Position numbers and translations under genes: made by a program. DNA of 64,000 nucleotides, taken from the NCBI RefSeq assembly GCF_031569985.1, contig NZ_JAMQKA010000016.1, positions 1-64,000 of the forward strand, given 5' to 3'. This DNA comes from JAMQKA01 sp031569985. GTDB taxonomy: Bacteria; Bacteroidota; Rhodothermia; Balneolales; Balneolaceae. Shown here piece after piece: positions 1 through 9,335 of this stretch. The notes beneath the pieces were generated by a model that searched no databases, had not been told where the DNA came from, and saw only the letters and a program-made list of their open reading frames with translations. Within the stretch, counting starts at the first letter, position 1. The number at the start of each line of letters is the position of its first letter.

Positions 1-48
1 AAGCTGACGCTGGTCGGGAGTTAGTTCTATCGTTGGGGCAACATTCAT
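1..48 (-). mobile_element. Possible IS630-family transposase, N-terminal start only (runs off window)
   Basis: On the minus strand an ATG at 48 opens a frame that stays open to the window edge. The 16 residues visible begin MNVAPTIELTPDQ and fit the opening of many IS630-type transposases (an 'IELTPEQR'-like start before the first HTH); this likeness is from memory. It sits 68 bases beyond the stop of the KaiC-like gene, which breaks off inside its second ATPase domain, so an insertion here would explain the truncation. Only 48 bases are visible, so any other short gene is possible. Confidence 0.4.
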
Positions 49-116
49 GAGCGTTTAATTGAGGGTTGGAGGGAATATACGATGTCCCCAGCTAATAATT
101 ACTATAATTTTTGAAA

Positions 117-1184
117 TTAAGTACTAGTACTGTTTTGTTCTACATCCCGCCGCACGATACTTGCAAATTCATCCGGTGAATAAGAAAGCGGTTCAATAGG
201 CAATATTTTGAGATTCCCGTTTTCGATCATCTCGTTGACCGGCACATTGATCCCCTTTGATCTTCTCTTAATGATGTCTGCTGACTCTTCGAACGTATAG
301 ATAACAGTGCGTTCATTACGCGAGGCCGCGGCCTTGGCAAATTGTACTCCCAGGGTTGTTTTGCCAACGCCGGTGGGACCGGTAATCATGGTAATAGTAC
401 CTTTCTCAAGCCCTCCGTTTGTCATTTTATCGAGCTCTGCGATATTGAATGACAGGGTGGTATTCGTGAACTTGCGATCATAATTATGAGGCTGGAGTCT
501 CGGAAACAGTTGTATCCCCTGGTCTGTAATTTTGAATGAATGGCTGCCTGACCTGAAATCAGAACCCCTATATTTAGTTATTTCAATATTTCTCCAGTCT
601 TGGGCGTACGACAAATTGAGTACGCCATCGACCCAAAAGGCCTCTTGGTCATCGCTGTTTGAAACTTCAGCTTCCGATATCAACATGAAAGTGGCTCCCT
701 GGGAGCTGATATAGCGGATAAAGGAGAGCGCCAGGTTTCTATATTGGAAGACATCCTGAAAAAGATGTTTGAGCATAGTAATGGAGTCTAGCACCACCCT
801 GTCAGGTTTTAGCGCTTCCACTTTTTCAACAATTGATTTTACAATCGACGGCGTTTCCACCTCAGAGGGAGGAAATATTTCGTACATCTCAGCATTTTTA
901 TAGACCTCTTCCTGGGGACTCAGGTCCAGGATATCCATCTCAGACATATCGATATTTACCTTGGATGCATTATGGACTACACTCTCACTGGTTTCACCCA
1001 GGGTGATGAGGAGGGTAGTCTCTCCGTTTTGAATCCCTTTTTCAAGGAAATGATACCCCATAATCGATTTCCCGGTGCCGGGCCCGCCCTTTAGTAAATA
1101 AGCTTTTTCGGGGAGCAACCCGTCGTCAAGAATTTCATCCAGCCCATCAATGCCAGAGCTGATCTTGGGTTTAGAGACGTTCAT
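117..1184 (-). CDS. KaiC-like RecA-superfamily ATPase, truncated in second domain
   Basis: RecA-fold ATPase of the circadian-clock KaiC/RadA-like family, 355 aa; such stand-alone proteins usually act in signalling rather than in a clock. Domain 1 is complete: Walker A GGPGTGKS at residues 33-40 and a Walker B-like strand near residues 128-138 (VVLDS). A second domain starts near residue 245 with its own Walker A (GPTGVGKTT near residue 267), but the protein stops about 120 residues into it, before a second Walker B. Two-domain relatives are usually well over 450 aa, so about 100 or more residues are missing. The last residues (NSTST) look like read-through into foreign DNA. A possible transposase start lies just beyond. 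Domain 1 could still work alone; otherwise this is a decaying gene. Confidence 0.8.
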   Translation of the reverse strand: MNVSKPKISSGIDGLDEILDDGLLPEKAYLLKGGPGTGKSIMGYHFLEKGIQNGETTLLITLGETSESVVHNASKVNIDMSEMDILDLSPQEEVYKNAEMYEIFPPSEVETPSIVKSIVEKVEALKPDRVVLDSITMLKHLFQDVFQYRNLALSFIRYISSQGATFMLISEAEVSNSDDQEAFWVDGVLNLSYAQDWRNIEITKYRGSDFRSGSHSFKITDQGIQLFPRLQPHNYDRKFTNTTLSFNIAELDKMTNGGLEKGTITMITGPTGVGKTTLGVQFAKAAASRNERTVIYTFEESADIIKRRSKGINVPVNEMIENGNLKILPIEPLSYSPDEFASIVRRDVEQNSTST

Positions 1185-1456
1185 ATGCTACAGTTAAGCT
1201 TTTAATAATTATCTTTTCAAAATACCCCGGCAGGAAAGGAAAACTCGAAACCCTATGCAGATAGGGAATTCGCCTTGCTTTTTTTATCTTGTTTATAATG
1301 TAAAAAGGCTATAGTGGGCAGGAGTTGCCAGAGAGAAGTTGCCACTATGTGTACGAGATTTAATAGTGAAACATCTGCAGTTGTAACAGTATTTACTTTT
1401 AAAAAAACTGAAACCTTTGTGCTATTTGAGACAGAACTTCAAGGTTTCGTAGAAGG

Positions 1457-1468
1457 TATAGCGCTATA
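1457..1468. promoter_or_regulatory. 12-bp perfect palindrome just upstream of the XRE gene
   Basis: TATAGCGCTATA is a perfect palindrome ending six bases before the ATG of the XRE-type regulator. XRE repressors commonly bind short dyads in their own promoter or leader, so autoregulation is a reasonable inference. It occupies the place of a ribosome binding site, and no Shine-Dalgarno is seen. Confidence 0.35.
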
Positions 1469-1474
1469 GCGAAA

Positions 1475-1900
1475 ATGCCAAACAAGACTTCCCATAGTGT
1501 GAATTACATAGGATTAGGTATCAGAGAGTTTCGTAGATCTAAGGATTTGACTCTCAAAGATTTAGCTGAGATTATTGATACCTCGGCAGGTTATATAAGC
1601 GAAATCGAGAGAGGCCAGAAGATTCCCGGGAGTAAGCTTATAAGTTCGCTTAAGCGAAATTATGAAGGGTTGGACCTGAATAAGCTGTTTAATATCCAGG
1701 GAAAAGAAGATCCTGTTTTGAAGGATCTGACACTGGATAATGATCAGGGTAACTCAGCAAAGAATGTGACAAGTTCAAAAGAGGAGGCGCTGATAAAGCT
1801 GGTTGAAAAGATAAAACAAGGCCCTTGGTCCGATAAAAAAAAGGTCAAATTAATGGATTCACTTTTTTCAATTGTTGGTACGGATCTGGATAAAGAGTGA
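1475..1900 (+). CDS. XRE-family helix-turn-helix regulator
   Basis: DNA-binding protein of 141 aa. Residues about 14-68 form a Cro/C1-type HTH: 'LTLKDLAEIIDTSAGYISEIE' followed by RGQKIP is the textbook helix 2-turn-helix 3 plus helix 4 pattern. The rest (residues 70-141) is a charged, probably helical tail with no recognised ligand domain; it may mediate dimerisation. The gene stands alone between the KaiC-like gene (opposite strand) and an SDR gene, with a 12-bp palindrome directly before its start. Target genes cannot be told from the sequence; the KaiC-like neighbour is possible. Confidence 0.85.
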   Translation: MPNKTSHSVNYIGLGIREFRRSKDLTLKDLAEIIDTSAGYISEIERGQKIPGSKLISSLKRNYEGLDLNKLFNIQGKEDPVLKDLTLDNDQGNSAKNVTSSKEEALIKLVEKIKQGPWSDKKKVKLMDSLFSIVGTDLDKE

Positions 1901-2227
1901 ATAGGATTATGTAGAAATGCTCAACGCAAGTTGACCGGTGTTTTTCACAGTTGGCTGCTCGCTGCCATTGTGACCCTTGGAAAGTGAGGAACTTTCTCTT
2001 CTTCTTTTTTATTCAGCCTCTTCTAATTATAGTGAATTATAGAAGCATGACTGTCCCCCCCGATCCTGCCATAGTCTTGAGTCCGCTTGCTTAAATCCGA
2101 AAAAACAATACGGCAAGGCGAGGAAGCATTGGTTACAAATAGTGAATTAAATAAGGGAAATTACCATTTATAAAAATGTGAATATGATGGCTTGAAACTG
2201 TAACAAATCTCCAAAATAATTTTGACT
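1901..2227. other. Intergenic, 327 bases; weak terminator-like hairpin
   Basis: No gene seen. GAAAGT at 1980-1985 can pair with ACTTTC at 1991-1996, followed by a T-rich run to about 2010; this could end the XRE transcript but the stem is short. Confidence 0.4.
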
Positions 2228-2833
2228 ATGAAAATTGCAGTAATTGGTGCAACGGGTACAATAGGGAGTGCGGTTTCCAACCTTTTGGAAGAAAAGGGGC
2301 ATGAGGTGATCCGCTCATCCCGCAAAACGGAACCGAAAATAAATATCGATAAGCCGGACTCGATCGATGCCTTTTACAAAACGGTTGGCAAATTGGACGG
2401 CGCCATCTGTGCGGCGGGCAACGCCAGTTTTGGTCCTCTCAAAGGACTCACCGACAAACAGTTTGATATAAGCATTAAAAGCAAGCTGATGGGACAGGTG
2501 AACCTGGTTCGCAAGGGAATGGATTATTTAAATGATGAGGGTGTTTTTGTATTGACCAGCGGCATGCTCTCCACCCAGCCGTGGCCGAAGACATCGTCAG
2601 TGGCCATGGTGAATGCCGGGCTCGAAGGGTTTACCCGTGCTGCAGCCCTGGATCTGCCGGAGGGGCAGCGTATCTGTATCGTTTCTCCACCCCTGATTCG
2701 CGAAACTGCCGCCCGGATGGGCCGAGACACTGAGCCCTGGCCGGAAGCGCCCAAAGTGGCAGAGGCTTATCTCAAAGCGGTCACCGGTGATGCCAATGGT
2801 GAGGTGGTGTATGCCGAGGGCTATGAAATGTAG
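2228..2833 (+). CDS. Atypical short-chain dehydrogenase lacking the catalytic Tyr and Lys
   Basis: Rossmann-fold SDR of 201 aa, with the nucleotide-binding motif GATGTIG at residues 7-13 and the structural CAAGN motif at 61-65. The catalytic Ser position is kept (TSG at 110-112), but where classical SDRs carry YxxxK this protein has V125 and N129. That matches the Lin1944-like SDR subgroup, known to lack the usual active-site residues and to have no assigned substrate. The ATG at 2228 is chosen; an in-frame TTG two codons upstream is possible but less likely. It may bind NAD(P) without being a normal oxidoreductase. It is monocistronic as far as can be seen. Confidence 0.8.
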   Translation: MKIAVIGATGTIGSAVSNLLEEKGHEVIRSSRKTEPKINIDKPDSIDAFYKTVGKLDGAICAAGNASFGPLKGLTDKQFDISIKSKLMGQVNLVRKGMDYLNDEGVFVLTSGMLSTQPWPKTSSVAMVNAGLEGFTRAAALDLPEGQRICIVSPPLIRETAARMGRDTEPWPEAPKVAEAYLKAVTGDANGEVVYAEGYEM

Positions 2834-3198
2834 TTTCCCGCTCATTTTAGTACAATATGATTAAAAGTTGCAGCATGGGAGAAATATGTTGCTACTTGTT
2901 ATTTTTTTAGTCATTTCTGAATACCAAATCATCAGTGGGTGGAAATATTGAGGAGTAAATTTAGGGAGTGAACTTGTTTGGGATATACACTAAATATAAG
3001 GTATAAGTTGTTGTTTTTGCTGATCTTGCTATAGGGTTAGATGTTTGGTCAATTCCTGTTTGCAAGTGTTGTGGGATGTAGAAATAATTGTTGATGCCGA
3101 TAAGGGAGACTCTAATTTTATTCTCGTAAGCTATCTGTGCCTTCCTTGTAGTCCGACTGTTAGATATCCCAAAAGATATAACGCTTAATTTTAGTGGT
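2834..3198. other. Intergenic, 365 bases; presumed promoter region of the giant-protein operon
   Basis: AT-rich, with no convincing ORF or hairpin. The minus-strand open frame across 2961-3218 has no family resemblance and overlaps the start of the next real gene. The promoter of the five-gene operon should lie here, but no clear promoter elements could be picked out. Confidence 0.4.
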
Positions 3199-5799
3199 AT
3201 GGCCCTACCTAATATCATAGCTGGACCTATTTTAAGGAGAGTTGAGAAAGATCAGATTTCCGTTTGGATTGCCTGTACCAGGGAGTTCACATTAACTCTT
3301 AAAATTTATGAGGGGGATAATATTGAGCTTAACACGGAGTCTGGCGGGTTTCCCTCTCCGGGCACGGGAGTCGTTGAGTTGATCACCAGCTCTGCCCAGG
3401 CTCCCACCGTACAATTTGGCAAGAATTTGTGGATCGGGGTGGTGAGGGCCGAAATGCAGGTTCCATTTCAGACCGGGAAAATCTACAGCTATAATGTCCG
3501 GTTTGAAAGCAAAAGTCCGCCGACTGAAAAAGGGGATTTGAAAACTGACGGACTCCTCTCCGATGACAAGCACCTTGACCGCCCCCAAAAAGCCTTGGGC
3601 TATAAAAAGAATGTGTTGCCTTCGTTTTGCCTTCCGGCTGATGATCCAGCCAAACTGTTCATTGCACAAGCATCATGCCGAAAAATTCATGGGCACGGCC
3701 TTGATGCGCTGGCTCACCTCGACAAAGTCATCAAAGACAACCTGACCAAGCCGGATACCAGGCCACAACAGCTTTTTTTAACCGGAGACCAGGTTTATGC
3801 TGATGACGTTCCCGGTGCAACCCTCAGGCACCTCGGGGCCCTCGATGGCGTTGGATTGATTACGGGAGCGGAGGGAGAAACAGTAAAGGTAGATAACGGC
3901 AACGGAGCACAGGAGATTGAGGCAGATATCGTCTCATTTCCTCCTTATCTGAGGAAGCATTTGATGTCGCATTTTGCAGGATTCAGCAGTGGAAGCGCCC
4001 ACAGTCACCTGGTTACGTTCGGGGAGTTCTGTGGACTCTACCTAAACTACTGGAGTATCCGTTCGTGGAATATCAAGCTGCTGAAAGAGGTGCAGAAAAT
4101 ACAGGCGGATAACAAAGAATCAGTCCTGCAGGAGGTTGCCGACAGCCTGCTGGACAGCGAAGCCGTCGAGGATGATCCGAATATGAAGGTGCTTTTTACA
4201 GATGAGTTCGGAGAGCGCCCGGATGCTTTTGATTTGGTACTTACTGAGGATACGAGGCCGATTTTTGAAGAAGATCCACCCGGGGAGAAGTTTAATGCAT
4301 GGCTGGAAAAGATACGTGCTAAATTGAAAAACGAGCTCCGGGAGGTGGCGGAGTTTGCAAAGACGCTGCCGGAGGTGAGCCGAGTGCTGGCCAACGTGCC
4401 CAGCTACATGATTTTTGACGATCACGAAGTTACCGATGACTGGTTCCTCTCGAAGCGATGGAACAACCAGGTGCTCTCAAAGCCGATGGGGCGGGATGTG
4501 ATCCGCAATGGGCTGATGGCGTATGCCGTATTCCAGGATTGGGGAAATGTGCCCGGCGAATATGTGCCGATTCCCCCGCAAGGCGGCGATGCGGGCGATC
4601 TTTCTGAGCGAACCAAATTTATTCGGAAGATTAAGGAATATTGTAACGTCATAGCAAACGGTCTTCCCCGCGACAATCTGCGATCCGATATCATTGGGCC
4701 CATGGAACAGATGCTCGGTTTTGGCGCCGAGCCGGCCAAGGTCAAATGGCACTACGACGTCCCAACCGGTCCTACCAAAACATTTGTGTTGGATACCCGC
4801 ACCCAACGCACGTACGATTCCCTGAACAGCCCGCCTGGTCTGTTGGGGGAGGATGCCCTCCGAGATCAACTTCCCAATACCATTCCCAACGGCAACGCTC
4901 CGTTTACATTCGTGGTGTCGGCAGCGCCGGTGTTGGGGTTGGCATGTATGGAAGAGCTCGTTCAGCCGGCGGCTGCTTCCGTGGTGGGCATTAAATCCAC
5001 TACTGGCAAAAACCCAGGCCTGCTTGCAGGTATGCTCAAACGTGATTTTGAGGCATGGGGATTTAACCCTGCAGCATTTGAAGGTCTGATCGAGCGTTTG
5101 AGTAACCTCAAAAAGGTGATCCTGTTATCCGGCGATGTTCACTACGGTTTTTCCTCGGTGCTCGATTATTGGAAGGGAAGTGCAGCGGTCCCCGAAGCGA
5201 GGATACTCCAGTTTACCTCCAGCTCGCTAAAGAATGAGGAGTTTGGCCTGCTGCACCTGTACCGCTCAGCTATTGTTCAGAAATTGCTCACTGGCATTGG
5301 GGATAACCTTGAAAAGCTGGGATGGAAAGACCACGTGCTTTCCGTAAGTGGCGATGTGAGTATTCGAAATCGCAACCGGCTGCGTCAAAACCCGGCTGTC
5401 ATCCCTATTGCGGGCTGGGAACCGGGAGCCACCGTGAGCATTGAGCCTGACTACCGCTGGCGGTTGACGGTCATAACGGATGAAAATGTGCGGTCTGGCG
5501 ATCCCATACAGAATGATATCGATCTTGAAGATGAAAATGCTGTCAAGGAGGGTTACAAAAAAGTAGTGCAGCGCCATCTCGACAATTTTATCTCCGGGGT
5601 GCACCGGCGGATGGTATGGCCCTCAAACATCGGCCTGCTGAAGTTTGTGCAGGACGGCACCGAGTGGAAAGTTAAGCACAATTTCATTTTTTCGGCTGGA
5701 TCCCGCGATATCTCTGCAAAGAACGTGGGAGAACATATAAAACACGAGGCACTGCTGGTGGCCACTGGCGATGAGGCCACGCGCCCTGAACTTCCCTAA
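3199..5799 (+). CDS. PhoD-like metallophosphoesterase, cytoplasmic, first gene of giant-protein operon
   Basis: Calcineurin-like phosphoesterase of the PhoD type, 866 aa, predicted to hydrolyse phosphate mono- or diesters with a two-metal centre. In order: an N-terminal beta-sandwich (residues about 1-110, resembling the PhoD N domain), the ASC motif near residue 157, the metal-binding block GDQVYADD near 196-203, FDDHEVTDDW near 405-414, and SGDVHYGF near 642-649. Secreted PhoD enzymes are usually 500-600 aa with a Tat signal; this one starts MALPNIIAGP with no signal peptide and has inserts and a C-terminal tail of about 200 residues. The next gene starts 11 bases downstream behind a GAGGACG ribosome site. 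Position and missing signal suggest the catalytic member of a cytoplasmic complex. Substrate unknown. Confidence 0.85.
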   Translation: MALPNIIAGPILRRVEKDQISVWIACTREFTLTLKIYEGDNIELNTESGGFPSPGTGVVELITSSAQAPTVQFGKNLWIGVVRAEMQVPFQTGKIYSYNVRFESKSPPTEKGDLKTDGLLSDDKHLDRPQKALGYKKNVLPSFCLPADDPAKLFIAQASCRKIHGHGLDALAHLDKVIKDNLTKPDTRPQQLFLTGDQVYADDVPGATLRHLGALDGVGLITGAEGETVKVDNGNGAQEIEADIVSFPPYLRKHLMSHFAGFSSGSAHSHLVTFGEFCGLYLNYWSIRSWNIKLLKEVQKIQADNKESVLQEVADSLLDSEAVEDDPNMKVLFTDEFGERPDAFDLVLTEDTRPIFEEDPPGEKFNAWLEKIRAKLKNELREVAEFAKTLPEVSRVLANVPSYMIFDDHEVTDDWFLSKRWNNQVLSKPMGRDVIRNGLMAYAVFQDWGNVPGEYVPIPPQGGDAGDLSERTKFIRKIKEYCNVIANGLPRDNLRSDIIGPMEQMLGFGAEPAKVKWHYDVPTGPTKTFVLDTRTQRTYDSLNSPPGLLGEDALRDQLPNTIPNGNAPFTFVVSAAPVLGLACMEELVQPAAASVVGIKSTTGKNPGLLAGMLKRDFEAWGFNPAAFEGLIERLSNLKKVILLSGDVHYGFSSVLDYWKGSAAVPEARILQFTSSSLKNEEFGLLHLYRSAIVQKLLTGIGDNLEKLGWKDHVLSVSGDVSIRNRNRLRQNPAVIPIAGWEPGATVSIEPDYRWRLTVITDENVRSGDPIQNDIDLEDENAVKEGYKKVVQRHLDNFISGVHRRMVWPSNIGLLKFVQDGTEWKVKHNFIFSAGSRDISAKNVGEHIKHEALLVATGDEATRPELP

Positions 5800-5810
5800 A
5801 GAGGACGAGT

Positions 5811-8800
5811 ATGGCGGATGAAATAAAAGATCGTGACTTTTTCCAGGATCTGCTGAAAGCGGTAAAAGAGCTACTCGATCCCGCGCTCGCAATATTCAGC
5901 GACGAGGAATCAAAAACGGAGCTTCTTGGCACGCTCGGGTTGGATCCCGACACCGATCCCGGTTCCCTGCCCTCCACCACCAGCCTGGATCAATATATCC
6001 AGTCGGAGGCGGAAGAAGCCGATGCCTTTATGCTCATTGCAGCGATGGCCGACCTGACGCAGGTGACACTCGCTATTGAGGGGGTGATTCGGGCCGCGAT
6101 TGCAGCAGAGGAAAATCCCGATTTTGCAGTTGATGAGCTGATGGGCTCCTTTTTCAACATCCTGTTGATGGACTATGTGCGCCGGCAGTCGCCCGGTGTA
6201 TTTGCTTTTGCCAACCTGGTGACCACCTTGACGGCGCAGACTGCTGCCGAGGGGGGAACACCCAATTTTGTGGAGGGCGTCATCGTCGAGTTTTTCAAGA
6301 AGCTGGGGAAAGGTCTGGAAACCGAAGAGAGTACCAAAGCCGTTTCGGACGGGGTTTTTATATTATTTGCCGCTTCCCTGTTTGGTATTAAACTGCTGCT
6401 GGATAAATTCGATATTGATGCGCTTACTCTGAAGATGGGATACGGGTACGAGGGAATTACCGAATCGTCCACTTCGGTTGCCGATACCATCACCAATCGC
6501 ACGCTTTCTTATTCCGTGACCGTGAAGCCGGTAGACGACCCCGACAACCAAGGCACGGCCTTCAATTCGTTTGCATTTATCCCAGAGGATCACGGCGGTG
6601 AGGCTTTTATCACCGACCTTTCTGGTGAGATCGATATGACAATTCCGTTGACGGACGAGCTGTCCCTCAAGTTTGACCTTTCGGGTGAAGGGATATTCCG
6701 AATCGGGACGTCGCCGGAGGCATCAGCCGGTAAAAACAACAGGATCAAAATTACATTCAACCACAAGCGCGACAAGGCCGGACTTGCCTACCTGAGTCGC
6801 AAGCCGGAGATGAAGATCGGGTTCGGCACCTATTCTATTGCTATGACCGCAACCCCGGATGACTTCGAAATCGCCTATAGCGGGAAGATGCCGTTTCAGT
6901 TCAAGCGAGATAAATCGGCCGGTTTCCCGATGAGTCTGCTGCCTGAAAAAATAGATGAGAAAATACCACTGGATTTCGGCTATTCTCTGAAGCGTGATTT
7001 CTTTTTTGGAAGCGGCGGGGGTAATGCGGGTTCTTCTGCCGATCCTCAAACGGCACAGGCCATGGCCGGCCCAGAGGAGGAACCCGACTTTATTGAGAAA
7101 ATTCTGGCCAAAATTATCAATATGATCGACCTCCGGATCCCAATTCACAAGGATATCGGTGGAATATTGGGGATTCAGCTACTGAATCTTAAAACGGGCG
7201 TGGTTGGTAATTTTGAGACCATCACCCTGGAAACCTCGCTCGATTTCTGGGTCAAATTCGGGCCTGTTCTGACGATCTCTGTCAGCCGCCTCGGCATAGA
7301 ATTAACAATGACTGAACGGGAAGACAGCGGGGGACTGTTCGGGTATGATCTAATGCCCGAATTCAAACCGCCCAACGGGGCGGGGGTGCGTGTCAATGCC
7401 GAGGTGATAAAAGGGGGCGGATTCCTCTATCTGGACCACGAGAAGGGCGAATATTTTGGATCACTGGAGCTGGAGTTCAAAGGACTCTTTACGCTCAAGG
7501 CGGTGGGCATCATCAATACCATAATGCCGGACGGTAGCAAGGGATTTTCAATGCTTATCCTCATTACCGCAGAATTTTCACCCATTCAGCTGGGATTTGG
7601 ATTTACACTTAGTGGTGTGGGTGGGCTGTTGGGAGTGGACCGGACAACAGAGGTGGAAGCACTGCGCATCGGCATTCGCACAAATGCCATCAAAAGCATT
7701 CTGTTCCCAGAAGATGTGGTGGGAAACATCAGCAGGATTATCAATGATCTGCGAGAAATATTCCCGATCAAACAGGGTCAGTTCTTGGTTGGACTGATGG
7801 CCAAGCTGGGGTGGGGATCGCCTACGCTTATTCATATTGAGCTGGGATTGATTGTCGAAATACCCGACCCGAAAATCATGCTTCTCGGGGTTATCCGGGT
7901 CAGCCTGCCGGATGAGGATGCGGCGGTTTTGAAGCTGCAGGTGAATTTCCTGGGCGTGCTCGACTTCCAAAACCAGTTTATCTACTTTGAGGCCCATCTT
8001 TTTGATTCAATTCTGGTTGGTTTCCCGTTGACCGGCAGTCTTGCTTTTGCCGTGGCATGGGGCGAACAAAGCGTGTTTGCGATCAGCGTGGGTGGTTTCC
8101 ATCCCGATTTCAAGGATTATCCGGTGGTACCGACGCTTCCTGGTGCGTTCCGGGGAATGGCGCGTATCGGTTTTAGCCTGCTGAGCGGAAAGAACCCGCG
8201 GTTCACCGTAGAATGTTATATGGCGGTTACTTCCAACTCCGTGCAGTTCGGGGCTAAAGCAGAACTGCTGGCTTCCGGTCCCATGGGATTCAACCTCTAT
8301 GGCATGCTGGGATTTGATGCACTCTTCATATTTGATCCCTTTAGCTTCTCGATAAAACTGGAGGCAACGCTGGCCATCCGTAAAGGGAAAAAAGTGCTGT
8401 TCGGTATTTCATTTAAGGGTGTGCTCGAAGGGCCCACACCCTGGCATATCGAGGGCAAAGTCACCTTCTCGGTACTCTTCTTTGATGTGACGATCTCATT
8501 CTCCGAGACCTGGGGTGATCCACAAGTCCAGATAGTCACAGAAACACAAGACCTGCTTGCCCTCATGCAGGCTGAGCTGGATGACATCCGCAATTGGCAA
8601 GTGGTGTTGCCTGCTCACCAACATATGAATGTGACGCATAAAGAGCTGGAAGGCCCGGAAGAGCCGCTGATTGTGTTCCCGTTCGGGCAGCTCCAGTTCA
8701 GCCAGCGTACTATTCCACTGAACTACCAGATTGAAAAGTACGGCACGCGAAAGCCGCTGAACGAGAATAAATTCCAGGTTACTGAAGTGAAAGTGGGTGA

Positions 8801-9323
8801 GCGGGTAGAGGCAAAGGACGACGTCAAAGAGCTTTTTGCCCCGGAACATTACACCAAGTTGAGCGAACGAGAGAAACTGTCTCGTAAATCGTTTGAGCGA
8901 ATGGACAGCGGGTTCAGCCTGAGGGATACCGGCAAGCTGCTGACTGCGCAACCCCATCTTGACCCTGTGGATCTAAATTACGAACTGAACTACACTGAGG
9001 ACGATGAGCAGCTCCGGCCAGTGGCTACAACGACACATATCGTGCTCCAGGCATTTGCGCATATGTCCCGTGAAGCGGCAGTTTCAAAGTCGGATCTGGG
9101 ATGGAAAAAATCCATAGCAGCATCACTGAATCAACCCGGCAAGGTGGGGCTGGCGGAAGATGGGTTCGCGATCGCCAATACCAGCAACCTGCATGAATTT
9201 GACGGCGGATTCCGCGCATCCACGTACGCCGAAGCGAAGGCACAGTACGACCAGTTGGTTAAAGAAGATCCCACGCTGGAGGACAAGATACAGGTAGTAG
9301 AGAGTTTTGAGCTTAACAATTAA
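5811..9323 (+). CDS. DUF6603-type giant beta-rich protein
   Basis: 1170 aa. The first 200 residues or so are mainly helical and acidic. Residues about 200-960 are a long, glycine-rich, alternating hydrophobic stretch resembling a repetitive beta-solenoid or barrel, which I recognise as DUF6603-like (for instance the GVGGLLGVDRT segment near 603-613 and FHPDF near 763). The C-terminal 200 residues hold a separate module with the element VFPFGQLQFSQRTIPL near 958-973. There is no signal peptide or lipobox, so despite its barrel-like composition it is probably not a normal outer-membrane protein. It follows the phosphoesterase by 11 bases and precedes the 1046-aa protein by 12 bases. Function unknown; a structural or scaffold role is inferred from size and composition only. 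Confidence 0.75.
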   Translation: MADEIKDRDFFQDLLKAVKELLDPALAIFSDEESKTELLGTLGLDPDTDPGSLPSTTSLDQYIQSEAEEADAFMLIAAMADLTQVTLAIEGVIRAAIAAEENPDFAVDELMGSFFNILLMDYVRRQSPGVFAFANLVTTLTAQTAAEGGTPNFVEGVIVEFFKKLGKGLETEESTKAVSDGVFILFAASLFGIKLLLDKFDIDALTLKMGYGYEGITESSTSVADTITNRTLSYSVTVKPVDDPDNQGTAFNSFAFIPEDHGGEAFITDLSGEIDMTIPLTDELSLKFDLSGEGIFRIGTSPEASAGKNNRIKITFNHKRDKAGLAYLSRKPEMKIGFGTYSIAMTATPDDFEIAYSGKMPFQFKRDKSAGFPMSLLPEKIDEKIPLDFGYSLKRDFFFGSGGGNAGSSADPQTAQAMAGPEEEPDFIEKILAKIINMIDLRIPIHKDIGGILGIQLLNLKTGVVGNFETITLETSLDFWVKFGPVLTISVSRLGIELTMTEREDSGGLFGYDLMPEFKPPNGAGVRVNAEVIKGGGFLYLDHEKGEYFGSLELEFKGLFTLKAVGIINTIMPDGSKGFSMLILITAEFSPIQLGFGFTLSGVGGLLGVDRTTEVEALRIGIRTNAIKSILFPEDVVGNISRIINDLREIFPIKQGQFLVGLMAKLGWGSPTLIHIELGLIVEIPDPKIMLLGVIRVSLPDEDAAVLKLQVNFLGVLDFQNQFIYFEAHLFDSILVGFPLTGSLAFAVAWGEQSVFAISVGGFHPDFKDYPVVPTLPGAFRGMARIGFSLLSGKNPRFTVECYMAVTSNSVQFGAKAELLASGPMGFNLYGMLGFDALFIFDPFSFSIKLEATLAIRKGKKVLFGISFKGVLEGPTPWHIEGKVTFSVLFFDVTISFSETWGDPQVQIVTETQDLLALMQAELDDIRNWQVVLPAHQHMNVTHKELEGPEEPLIVFPFGQLQFSQRTIPLNYQIEKYGTRKPLNENKFQVTEVKVGERVEAKDDVKELFAPEHYTKLSEREKLSRKSFERMDSGFSLRDTGKLLTAQPHLDPVDLNYELNYTEDDEQLRPVATTTHIVLQAFAHMSREAAVSKSDLGWKKSIAASLNQPGKVGLAEDGFAIANTSNLHEFDGGFRASTYAEAKAQYDQLVKEDPTLEDKIQVVESFELNN

Positions 9324-9335
9324 ATAACCAGGAAA

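Noticed and set aside
2961..3218. 85-codon minus-strand ORF
   Set aside because: It overlaps the start of the phosphoesterase gene and shows no recognisable motif.
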